Below are positions 13,873-22,202 of a stretch of DNA of 64,000 nucleotides, one piece after another (the stretch's first letter is position 1; each line of letters starts with the position of its first letter). The notes under the pieces were generated by a model. It had not been told where the DNA came from, ran no database searches, and was given only the letters and a program-made list of their open reading frames with translations. Where the stretch lies: positions 1 through 64,000 of the IMG/VR virus record IMGVR_UViG_3300017991_000013. One strand, written 5' to 3'. The stretch comes from a virus. Position numbers and translations under genes: made by a program.

Positions 13873-15237
13873 ATGCGGGCCGACCCCGTTCGGCACCGCT
13901 GTGTCGCCAACGTCAACGACTTCGTTGAGTTCGTGGCGCGGGACGAAGAGGGGAACCGACTCAAGCAGGCGGGGCTGCACCGTCGCTTCCAAGCACACGC
14001 CAACAAGTATCGGTTCGCCGCGTTCGGCATGCCGCGCGAGCACGGCAAGACCTCACAGATCGTGGCGCGGATCGCGCACCGCATCGGGTGCAACCCCGAG
14101 AAGCGGTTCAAGCTGCTGTGCGCTGGAGACACCGCCGCGAAGAAACGCGTCAAGGCAATCATCCGTCTCATGCGGACGCCCGACTACCGACGCGTCTTCC
14201 CCGACATCCACATCGAGTCGAAGGGCGACACGGAACTGCTCGTGCGCCGCGAGAGCGGGAGCGTCGATCCCACGCTAGAGGGCTACGGCATCATGTCGTC
14301 GGTCACGGGCGGTCGGTGCGACGAGCTGTATCCCGACGACGTCGTCGACGCGAAGCAGATGAAGTCCAAGGTGTACCGCGAGTCGGTCAAGGAGCGGTTC
14401 TGGGACGACTGGATGAACCTGCTTACGCCGAACGGTCGCGTCGTCTACACCTACACGCCGTGGCACGTCAGTGATCTCAGTGCGGAGATCGAGGGCAAGC
14501 CGACGTGGCACGTGCTCAAGGTACCGGTGGAGCTGGACGCGGAGGGGCGGCCGCTCTCGGTGTGGGACGAGCGCTGGCCGACGCTCGCACTAGAGGAACG
14601 CGCCTCGGTCGTCGGCTCGTCGAGCTTCGCCCGCGGCTTCCGTCTGCTGCCCGTCAGTGACGAAGACATCGTCATCAAGGAAGAGTGGTGGACGTTCTAC
14701 GACCAGCTTCCCGAACGCGGCTCGCGACTGCTCGGCGTCGACCTCGCCATCAGTCAGAAGAACAGCGCGTGCTACCGCGTGTTCGTCTACGTGCTGGTCC
14801 ACGAGGGGATCGCCTACATCGTGGACGCGATCCGCGGCCGCTGGTCCTTCCCCGAACAGAAGAAGCGGCTCAAGGAATTCGGCAACCAGCACGGCGTGAC
14901 GCGCGCCTTCGTGGAGTCGGTCGCCTATCAGCAGGCGATGGCCGACGCCCTCAAGGAGGAGAGCGACGTCCGCTTCGGCGTGCAGTCCGTCTTCACCTCG
15001 ACCGACAAGTACACGAGGGCGAGTGAGCTGGCGGTGTACGTCGAGAACGCGCGCGTCCGTTTCCCCGCGGACCCCGCTCGACCCGGGCACCCGCTGCCGC
15101 GACTGCAGTGGCTGTACGACGAGATGAACGACTTCCCCTTCGGTGACTTCGACGACGGGATCGACGCTACCGGGTTCGCCGTGCTCGGTGCTTTCGGCTC
15201 TGCGAAGAACGAGCCACGAGTGAGGATGATCGCATGA
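13873..15237 (+). CDS. terL: Terminase large subunit (packaging ATPase-nuclease), 454 aa
   Basis: Motor that translocates and cuts concatemeric phage DNA into the prohead. From the chosen start, the Walker-A-like P-R-E-H-G-K-T lies near residue 55 and the acidic Walker B region is YPDDVVDAK near residue 155. The RNase-H-like nuclease half shows its acidic residues in LLGVDLAISQ, in AFVESVAYQQ and in DFDDGIDATGFAV near the C-terminus. ATG at 13873 with GAGGGA six bases upstream is preferred; the same frame extends upstream to a TTG at 13744, which would overlap TerS by 98 nt. It is followed by the portal with a 4-nt overlap. Confidence 0.92.
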   Translation: MRADPVRHRCVANVNDFVEFVARDEEGNRLKQAGLHRRFQAHANKYRFAAFGMPREHGKTSQIVARIAHRIGCNPEKRFKLLCAGDTAAKKRVKAIIRLMRTPDYRRVFPDIHIESKGDTELLVRRESGSVDPTLEGYGIMSSVTGGRCDELYPDDVVDAKQMKSKVYRESVKERFWDDWMNLLTPNGRVVYTYTPWHVSDLSAEIEGKPTWHVLKVPVELDAEGRPLSVWDERWPTLALEERASVVGSSSFARGFRLLPVSDEDIVIKEEWWTFYDQLPERGSRLLGVDLAISQKNSACYRVFVYVLVHEGIAYIVDAIRGRWSFPEQKKRLKEFGNQHGVTRAFVESVAYQQAMADALKEESDVRFGVQSVFTSTDKYTRASELAVYVENARVRFPADPARPGHPLPRLQWLYDEMNDFPFGDFDDGIDATGFAVLGAFGSAKNEPRVRMIA

Positions 15238-16532
15238 TTCAGTTACTGAAGCCGCTGCGACGCTTGTTCAAGGCGGACCCCGTCGGCCCGACGCCCCAGC
15301 AACCCGGGCGCGGTGGCGGAACGCGCGCGGTCACCGAGCAGGAGGCAGAGGCCGGCGGCAGCGTAGTCAACCAAGCGGTGTACACGAACCACGTCTGGGT
15401 CTACGCGTGTGCCAATCAGATCGCGTGGCGCCTCGCCGCTCTCCCGCCGAGGGTGATGCGGGAGAACGTCGCCGACCCCGACGCCGAGGACGTGCAGGTC
15501 TACGACTCGTGGGTCAACCGACTCATCACTCGGCCGAACGAAGAGGACTCGTGGTACGACGTGGTCGAGGCGACGCTGGAGTTCCTCGAACTGAACGGCG
15601 ACTCCTACTGGGAACTCGTCGGCGCGAACCCCGACCAGAAGGTGCCGCCGGTCAAGCTCTACGTTCTGCGGTCCGACCGCATGACGGTGATCCCGCACCC
15701 CGAGCGAAGGGTCGAGCGATACGAGTACTCGACGGGCAAGGGTGAGCCGACGCGCCTCGCCCCGTGGGAAGTGTTCCACGTCAAGTACTTCAACCCGATG
15801 TCAGAGCAGACGGGCCTCTCGCCGATCCAGCCAGCGTCGACCAACATCACGTTGGACTTCTACGCGATGGCGACGCAGTCTGACTTCTTCCGCAACGGCG
15901 CGCGGTTCGACGGCTACCTCAAGACGCCGACCACGCTGGGCGACGACACCTTCAAGCGGGTCAAGAGCGAGTGGAAGCAGCGGTACTCGGGCGTCGGTCG
16001 CGGGTTCAAGACGCCGCTCCTCGAGGGCGACGTCGACTACAAGCAGCTGTCCGCCACGCCCAAGGAGGCGGGGTTCAACGAGACACGCGCCGCGAACCGC
16101 GAGGACATCCTCGCCTCGCACGGCGTGCCGCCCGTGGTCGTCGGCATCCTCGACGGGTCGAGCTACGCGAACGCGTTCGCCCAGATGGCTGAGTTCTGGC
16201 AGGGCACGCTCGTCCCGAAGAACACCAAGTTCTACGAGAAGCTGAACCGCCTCGTCAAGTTCTACTCGCCCGACCTCTACGTCGAGCCCGACTACAGCGA
16301 GGTCCAGCACTTCCTCGAAGAGCGGGAGGTCGTCGTCGAGGAACGCAAGCTCGCCATCGAGGAGGCGAAGCTCGGGGCGCTCACGATCAACGAGTACCGC
16401 CAGCGGGTACACGGGCTCGACCCGGTGCCGTGGGGCAACACCTTCTTCATCAACGCGAGTCAGGTGCCGGTGGACGCCGTGGACATGGAGAAGATCGAAC
16501 GCGAGATGGAAGAGCGGGCACTAGAGGGCTAG
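15234..16532 (+). CDS. Portal protein, HK97 family, 432 aa
   Basis: Dodecameric ring at the special capsid vertex through which DNA enters and leaves. The sequence shows the family order: N-terminal VYTNHVWVYACANQIAWRLAALP, then W.NRLITRPNEEDSW, the LNGDSYWEL strand, the D-R-M-T-V-I-P segment, VFHVKYFNP with LSPIQPA, then DILASHGVPPVVVG and a long helical C-terminus with EREVVVEERKLAIEEAKLGALT. Length is typical. ATG at 15234 overlaps the TerL stop. The order TerL-portal-head morphogenesis protein is canonical. Confidence 0.92.
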   Translation: MIQLLKPLRRLFKADPVGPTPQQPGRGGGTRAVTEQEAEAGGSVVNQAVYTNHVWVYACANQIAWRLAALPPRVMRENVADPDAEDVQVYDSWVNRLITRPNEEDSWYDVVEATLEFLELNGDSYWELVGANPDQKVPPVKLYVLRSDRMTVIPHPERRVERYEYSTGKGEPTRLAPWEVFHVKYFNPMSEQTGLSPIQPASTNITLDFYAMATQSDFFRNGARFDGYLKTPTTLGDDTFKRVKSEWKQRYSGVGRGFKTPLLEGDVDYKQLSATPKEAGFNETRAANREDILASHGVPPVVVGILDGSSYANAFAQMAEFWQGTLVPKNTKFYEKLNRLVKFYSPDLYVEPDYSEVQHFLEEREVVVEERKLAIEEAKLGALTINEYRQRVHGLDPVPWGNTFFINASQVPVDAVDMEKIEREMEERALEG

Positions 16533-16535
16533 CAG

Positions 16536-18473
16536 TTGGCCAAGACGAAGACGCCGAGCCGAGCGACCCTGCTGCAAGAGTACCGCGACCAGCGGGCTCG
16601 GTTGCAGCACGAGGTCAAGCTCCGTGCGTGGGAGAAGGCCATCGAGCGTTCTGCCAAGCTCGCGTTGACGCGTCAGTACCGCGACCTCGAACGCAGCGGC
16701 CTGCTCCGTCGGTACTTCGACAAGGAGGGCCCGACGGCGAGGGCGCAACGGAAGGCCGCGCAGCCGTTCGAGCCCAACGAGGTGCGGTACCTCATCAAGG
16801 TGCTGGAGCGTAGCTTCCCGCGAGGGATCGCGCAGGACCTCGCCCTCTACAAGAAGAAGTTCGACGACATCGAGGACTTCCTCGACGACAAGGAGTCGTA
16901 CCTCGAGGCGTCGGGCAAACAGCTCACCTCGGCGTTCGAGGAGGCGGGGCAGTCGGCGCTGGATCAGGTCGAGGGCGGGCTACGCTTCGACGTGCTCAAC
17001 CGCGACGCGGTCGCCGCCGCCAAGAACATCCCGCTGCAGTACGCCAAGCGGGTGAGCGCGGGAACGAAGGCGATGGTTCGCCGCGGGCTGGCGCAGGCGC
17101 TCAAGAACGGCGAGGGCCTCGACCAGGTGACCGAACGAATGCGCCGCATCTTCCAGGTCCCGAAGGACCAGACGTGGAGGGCGCAGCGGATCGCTCGGAC
17201 CGAGACCAACAAGGTGGTGAACCTCGGGACGCTGCAGGGCTACCAGCAGTCCAACGTGGTGCGGTCGAAGCGCTGGCTCGCGGGGTTCAACGCCCGCGAC
17301 GCGCACGCCGCCGCTCGCGGCCAGACGGTCCCGCTCAACGAGCCCTTCATCGTGGGCGGCGAGCCGCTGATGTACCCGGGCGACCCGTCCGGCTCTGCGG
17401 GCAACATCATCAACTGCCGCTGTACGATGACGCCGGTCGTGGATCGCCGAGCGTCGCGGACACCTCGCACCGAGCAGGCGTTCTCGGAAGCCAACGAGAA
17501 GGTCGCCCAGCAGTTGATCAAGGAGAACCCGGTCAAGTTCAGCGGCGCCACGGTCCGCGCTTACAACAAGGCGATGGACGCGCTCGCGGCGGGGAAGTAC
17601 AAGGGGTCCCTCTTCCGCGGGGCGAGCAACAAGATGCGGAAGAACTACGAGGCGGGGCTCGACAAGAAGCTGATCTCGGAGCTGGGCCTCTCGAAGAAGG
17701 AGGCGAAGAAGTTCCGCGAGTACTTCCAGAGCGACGTGCTCGGTGACTGGTACGGGTCGTCCGACGGGGAGGGCGCGGCGGCCATGAAGGACTGGGCGCG
17801 GCGCCGCTTCAAGCGGTCGAAGGTCTACTACCACGGACGCGTGCTCAAGAAGTCATCGTCCATCGCGGTAGACGCGGACGAGTTGTACTCGAACCTCGCG
17901 GACGAGATGGAAGACTTCGCGGATCGTTTCCTCGAAGCGTCGGCGCAGGCGAACCTGCGTACCGCGAAGAAGGCCACCGACGCCATGCTCGACTACACCT
18001 ACGCGCACCAGCAGCAACTCATGGAGCGGGCGAAGGTGGGAACGATGTCGGCGTACCGCGGGGTAGGGAACAACTTCTTCACCAAGCGCGGGCTACGGAC
18101 TCCGAAGACCGGGGCGGTGGCTCGCGTCGGGGAGAACAACCTCTCCTCGTGGTCGACCGCGCTCGACGAGGCCGAGGGCTTCGGCGACGTCATCATGCGA
18201 CGAGAGGTTGCGCCGCGCGAGGTGTTCATGGACGCGGGCAGCGGGAACGCCTACACGAAGCGGGCGGGCGACACCTTCCTGCACGAGCGCGAGCTGGTGA
18301 CGCTGACCGACGGGCCGCGCCGCCTGCAGGTCGCGGACGTGGACTTCTTCGAGACGCGCAAGGCTTCTGGACCCAGTCTCAAGGCGCTCAACACCGAGCT
18401 GGCCGAGAGAGATAAGGTGGACTTCGTTATGCCCCTCACCCAATCTGAGGCAGACTACTTGAGGAAGCGGTGA
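16536..18473 (+). CDS. Head morphogenesis protein (SPP1 gp7-like) fused to an ADP-ribosyltransferase, 645 aa
   Basis: Residues about 1-300 are a phage minor head protein: RAQRIARTETNKVVNLGTL near residue 219, a RDAH histidine, then YPGDPSGSAGNIINCRC near residue 285, the C-terminal signature of gp7-like proteins. Residues about 480-620 look like an R-S-E ADP-ribosyltransferase: R508 in AYRG, the S-S-W-S-T stretch at 537-541, and E584-R-E586 in LHERELVTL, the ExE pair. Known members of that fold transfer ADP-ribose from NAD+. A middle helical linker joins the two. The start is TTG at 16536, directly after the portal gene. A capsid-carried, possibly injected, effector is the inference. Confidence 0.82.
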   Translation: MAKTKTPSRATLLQEYRDQRARLQHEVKLRAWEKAIERSAKLALTRQYRDLERSGLLRRYFDKEGPTARAQRKAAQPFEPNEVRYLIKVLERSFPRGIAQDLALYKKKFDDIEDFLDDKESYLEASGKQLTSAFEEAGQSALDQVEGGLRFDVLNRDAVAAAKNIPLQYAKRVSAGTKAMVRRGLAQALKNGEGLDQVTERMRRIFQVPKDQTWRAQRIARTETNKVVNLGTLQGYQQSNVVRSKRWLAGFNARDAHAAARGQTVPLNEPFIVGGEPLMYPGDPSGSAGNIINCRCTMTPVVDRRASRTPRTEQAFSEANEKVAQQLIKENPVKFSGATVRAYNKAMDALAAGKYKGSLFRGASNKMRKNYEAGLDKKLISELGLSKKEAKKFREYFQSDVLGDWYGSSDGEGAAAMKDWARRRFKRSKVYYHGRVLKKSSSIAVDADELYSNLADEMEDFADRFLEASAQANLRTAKKATDAMLDYTYAHQQQLMERAKVGTMSAYRGVGNNFFTKRGLRTPKTGAVARVGENNLSSWSTALDEAEGFGDVIMRREVAPREVFMDAGSGNAYTKRAGDTFLHERELVTLTDGPRRLQVADVDFFETRKASGPSLKALNTELAERDKVDFVMPLTQSEADYLRKR

Positions 18474-18474
18474 C

Positions 18475-21162
18475 ATGAAGCTCGAAGACCTGACCGCCTC
18501 GAACGTCGCGGACCTACCGACCGACGAGATCGTGTCCCTCCATCACCGCACCCACCAGCTGTGGAACCGGATGCGGTCGCCGGAGCAACGGCAGCTGTTG
18601 ACCGACGCACACCGCTGGCTGGTCGAACAGATGGAGGCACGCGGGATCAAGCACACCTCCCCGCTCGGTAAGAAGGCACCCGGCTACTACGAGTCGATGA
18701 TGGTGCTGCGGCGCGACGGCGTCGTGCAGATGGGTGCCCTGATCGAGCGCGTCCCGATGGGGCGGGTGCTCGACCTCGGCGCGGGGATCGGGACCGCGGC
18801 TCGCGTGCTGGCGAACAGCGGGCGAGAGGTCGTGTGCCTCGACCAGTCGCGGGAGGCGGTGCTCCGCTGCGGGGAGCTGGGGCTGGAGGCGGTGCAGGAC
18901 GACGCGCTGGAATACCTCGCGCGGCAAGACGACGACTCCTTCGACTGCGTCTACTCGCTCCACTTCTTGGAGCACCACGAGGCGCCGGACGCCGTGCTCG
19001 AAGAGTGCGCTCGGGTCGCCAAGCAGTGCACGCTCCACGTGGTGCCGCTGGGCGAGCGGGGCGACGAGAGCCACAAGCAGAAGTGGAAGAGCATGGTCGA
19101 CTTCTCCGCGGCGATCCGCTCGGTGCCCTACGCCAAGAGTTACAAGTCCCTCGTGGACGAGACCCTGCTGGTCGAGGTGCACAAGGACCTGCCGGACTTC
19201 ATGGAGCGGCTGGGCGACGCGACCGTGGTCAAGAACTTCGTGTCGGTCGTCGGCGGTACCGCCACGCGCTACGACCCGATGTCAGACCTCGACGTGTTGA
19301 TCCGCCAGTCGTCAAGGGACGAGGCGCTCGAACTCGTCGTGCGGAACCAGCTCACCCAAGAGGCGCAGGACAAGCTGCACTTCATCTATCACGCCTCGGG
19401 ACCGCACGGAGACAGCGTGCCGCTCTACGACCTCGTGCTGCGGCCGGCGGATCGTCTCGCGCTGGAGCGCGTGGACAAGGCGTTCGCGCCGATCACTCGC
19501 TTCCAGCCCGCCAAGCCCGGGCCGAGCTTCCTCATCGTCGACAAGGACGCCGACGACGTGAAGGCGCTGCTCGGCGCGTGGGCCGGCAAGCCGCTGGGCA
19601 AGGACCGAGAGATCGCGGTCGAGCGGAAGTACAACGGCTGGCGCGGCGTCGTGCAGTTCGATGGCAAGCGCGGGTCGGTGTTCTTCGAGGGCAACAAGCG
19701 CGAACGCATCCAGCAGTTCCCCGACCTGCTCGCGGACCTCAAGGCTATCGGCGAACCGATGATCCTCGACGTGGACTTCGGCGCGGTCGGCACCGACGGC
19801 AAGCCGCTCCCGCGGATCGCCCTCAGTCAGTTCGCGTCGTTCAACAAGAAGTTCGGTCTCAAGTTCGACACGCCCGCGGGTCCCGCCACGCTCAAGGTCA
19901 CGGGGTTCGATGTGCCCTACTTCAAGGAGGACCTGAGCGGCAAGCCCTACCACGAGCGCCGCGCCATTCTCAAGAAGGTGCTGACGTCGTCGGACCTGCG
20001 CGTGCTCGCACCGAGCGAGGGACGCGTGGTCAAGAACCCCGACGCCTTCGTGGCCGCGGTCAAGACGATGGCCGCGAGACCCGGGAGCGAGGGCGTCGTG
20101 GTGAAGAAGGTCAACGCGTCTTACCCCGCCGGCGGCTCGACGTCCGACTGGATGAAGGCCAAGAACGCCGCGGGTCTGAACATGGAAGTCATGCGCGTCA
20201 AGAAGGCGGGCGACGCCTACTCGCACACCGTCGGGCTGAAGGCCGAGGGCGGTGACCTGGTCGAGGTCGGCGGCACGATGAACCACGGGACCCGGTTCGC
20301 TCCGGGCGCGGTGGTCAAGGTCGACGTCGAGGAACTCATCCCGCTGTGGAGCGCGAAGCAGAACCGGTGGGAGGCGAGCATCGTCGTCGGCATCATCCGA
20401 GACCGCACCGAAGCGAAGAGCGCGGACTCGATGGGCACCGCGATCAAGAAGGCCGAGGGCGCGAACGTCTTGCAAGCGGGCCCGCCGATGCGGAAGCTCC
20501 TGCGCGAAGCGAAGCTGGTCAAGCAACGCGAGGAGGCGGACGACGACGAGGGCGGCTCGGGCGCGGAGGGTAACCTCGACTTCAAGGTCGGCGACTCGGG
20601 GAGCGGCGTGCTCCAGCTCCACGAGATGGGTCTCTCGGAAGAGGAAGCGAAGGAAGGGAAGAGCGGGACGTGGTCTGCCCACACCGACTTCCGACTGCGG
20701 CGCGGCGACGACGACTACTGGGAGGGCGGCGAGTTCTTCACTCCGGGCAACAACCACAAGAAGTCGAAGCTCCTCCAAGACGGCGCCCGCATCCTCATGA
20801 ACTTCAAGGTGCCGAAGAAGGAGGGCCGCTCCGGCAAGGGTCCCTTCGTCGTGCACGGTCCGCTCGGCTGGCTCAAGGTCGGCGCGCAGGGACCGAAGCT
20901 CTTGTCACCGGGGACGCCGGGCGCGTACCCCGAGACGTGGTCCCGCATTACCAAGCTCGCCTCGATCAAGTGGAAGGCTGGCACGCAGGACGAACACTAC
21001 AAGGAGTTCATGTTCGAGTTCGACGGGGACCTCAAGGGTCGTAGTGGGCGCTGGGTATTCGCGTTCGCCCCGTTGGGAGACAGCCGCAAGTGGATTGCGT
21101 TCCGACCCGCCGAGCAACGGATGGACGCGGAACGCAAGAAGGGCGAGCTGGTGGAATTCTAG
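18475..21162 (+). CDS. Methyltransferase / nucleotidyltransferase / ligase-like fusion protein, 895 aa
   Basis: Residues about 90-215 are a class I SAM methyltransferase (VLDLGAGIGTAARVL at 98, FDCVYSLHFLEHHE). Residues about 250-345 resemble a Pol-beta-type nucleotidyltransferase: G260-G-T followed by S-D271-L-D273. Residues about 350-640 resemble an ATP-dependent ligase: K385-Y-N-G-W-R replaces the usual KxDGxR, LDVDFG stands for motif III, E539-G-V-V-V-K is motif IV and DWMKAKN is motif V. The C-terminal part has SAHTDFRLRR and EGGEFFTPG, weakly like a LigD 3'-phosphoesterase. It lies between the minor head protein and the protease. Whether the N-for-D change destroys ligase activity is unknown. 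Confidence 0.75.
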   Translation: MKLEDLTASNVADLPTDEIVSLHHRTHQLWNRMRSPEQRQLLTDAHRWLVEQMEARGIKHTSPLGKKAPGYYESMMVLRRDGVVQMGALIERVPMGRVLDLGAGIGTAARVLANSGREVVCLDQSREAVLRCGELGLEAVQDDALEYLARQDDDSFDCVYSLHFLEHHEAPDAVLEECARVAKQCTLHVVPLGERGDESHKQKWKSMVDFSAAIRSVPYAKSYKSLVDETLLVEVHKDLPDFMERLGDATVVKNFVSVVGGTATRYDPMSDLDVLIRQSSRDEALELVVRNQLTQEAQDKLHFIYHASGPHGDSVPLYDLVLRPADRLALERVDKAFAPITRFQPAKPGPSFLIVDKDADDVKALLGAWAGKPLGKDREIAVERKYNGWRGVVQFDGKRGSVFFEGNKRERIQQFPDLLADLKAIGEPMILDVDFGAVGTDGKPLPRIALSQFASFNKKFGLKFDTPAGPATLKVTGFDVPYFKEDLSGKPYHERRAILKKVLTSSDLRVLAPSEGRVVKNPDAFVAAVKTMAARPGSEGVVVKKVNASYPAGGSTSDWMKAKNAAGLNMEVMRVKKAGDAYSHTVGLKAEGGDLVEVGGTMNHGTRFAPGAVVKVDVEELIPLWSAKQNRWEASIVVGIIRDRTEAKSADSMGTAIKKAEGANVLQAGPPMRKLLREAKLVKQREEADDDEGGSGAEGNLDFKVGDSGSGVLQLHEMGLSEEEAKEGKSGTWSAHTDFRLRRGDDDYWEGGEFFTPGNNHKKSKLLQDGARILMNFKVPKKEGRSGKGPFVVHGPLGWLKVGAQGPKLLSPGTPGAYPETWSRITKLASIKWKAGTQDEHYKEFMFEFDGDLKGRSGRWVFAFAPLGDSRKWIAFRPAEQRMDAERKKGELVEF

Positions 21163-21208
21163 TCGTGGGGCGTAGGGCGCACCTCACCGAGACAGGAGGA
21201 CGAGGAGG

Positions 21209-21583
21209 GTGAAGTTCAGACAGTTCTTAACCAAGAACGAGGAGAAGCGGCTGGTGTACGGGATCGTGTACGAGCCCTACTCCGTGGACACTCAGGGAGA
21301 CTACGCCTCCGACGACGAGATCGAGAAGGCCTGCCACAAGTTCATGGAGAACTGGCAGAAGGTCGGGCTCATGCACCAGCGAGACATGCCCGACATCAAG
21401 GTCGTCGAGTGCTACGTCGCCCCGACCAACTTCCGCCTCAACGGGGAAGAGATCAAGAAGGGGTCGTGGGTGCTCGCGGTGAAGGTCTACAACGACACGA
21501 TCTGGGAGATGGTCAAGAAGGGAGAGCTGACGGGGTTCTCTCTCCAGGGCTACGGTAGAGAGAAAGAAAAGGATAAGGAGTAA
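21209..21583 (+). CDS. Prohead protease, XkdF-like, 124 aa
   Basis: Maturation protease that cleaves scaffold and capsid delta regions. It matches the short phage serine protease of the XkdF type: GIVYEPYSVDTQGDY, then GLMHQRD with H56, a strand pair VVECYVAPTNF, GSWVLAVKVYND, and the end LTGFSLQGYG, where S111 is the likely nucleophile in GFS-x-x-G. GTG at 21209 follows GAGGACGAGGAGG. Its position just before the acidic scaffold-like gene and major capsid protein supports the role. Confidence 0.78.
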   Translation: MKFRQFLTKNEEKRLVYGIVYEPYSVDTQGDYASDDEIEKACHKFMENWQKVGLMHQRDMPDIKVVECYVAPTNFRLNGEEIKKGSWVLAVKVYNDTIWEMVKKGELTGFSLQGYGREKEKDKE

Positions 21584-21589
21584 GTGCCC

Positions 21590-22153
21590 ATGCGGGAACT
21601 GAAGGACATGGACGTGCGAGAGGTTCACTTCGTGGACTCGCCGGCCAACAAGCGTAAGTTCCTTCTCGTCAAGTCCGCCGACGGCGGAGAGGACGAGGAG
21701 AACAAGGACCCCGAAGAGAAGGTCGAGGAAACCAAGGTCGAGGAGACCGAGGAGTCCAAGACCGAAGAGGGCGAGGAGAAGTCGGAGGACAAGGTCGAGG
21801 AGACCGAGAAGGCCGACGAGACCGAGACCTCAGAAGAGAAGAAGGACGAGGAGGCCGAGAAGGGAGCCGAGACCAAGGCGGACATGAAGCAGGTCCGCGA
21901 GGTGCTCACCTCGATCAAGGGCGCCGTGGACAAGGCGCTCGGGATGCTGGCGTCCGCCGGCACGGGCTACGGCCCGCCCCCGAAGTCCGAGTCCTCGGAA
22001 GCCCCGACCGACAAGGTCGAGGAGACCACCGAGGAGAAGAAGTCCGACTCCGGTGAGGAGGACGAGGTCGACGAGGAGCTGGTCAAGGCTCTGGAGAAGG
22101 CGGAGTCCCAGTACTCCGACGCGTCGGCAGAGGAACTCAAGAAGGCGCTGTAA
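21590..22153 (+). CDS. Acidic scaffold-like head assembly protein, 187 aa
   Basis: The first 25 residues (DVREVHFVDSPANKRKFLLV) match the conserved start of proteins encoded after XkdF-type proteases (V..VDxPAN..KFLLVK). The rest is a very acidic, E/K/T-repetitive, probably disordered or coiled region, as expected for a scaffold. ATG at 21590 is chosen over a GTG at 21584 because AAGGAG sits at the correct distance. It probably templates capsid assembly and is degraded by the protease upstream. Confidence 0.68.
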   Translation: MRELKDMDVREVHFVDSPANKRKFLLVKSADGGEDEENKDPEEKVEETKVEETEESKTEEGEEKSEDKVEETEKADETETSEEKKDEEAEKGAETKADMKQVREVLTSIKGAVDKALGMLASAGTGYGPPPKSESSEAPTDKVEETTEEKKSDSGEEDEVDEELVKALEKAESQYSDASAEELKKAL

Positions 22154-22202
22154 GGATTACAGCTCCTCGCAACCTGCAGTAACGTAGAAGGAGAAACACG
22201 GA

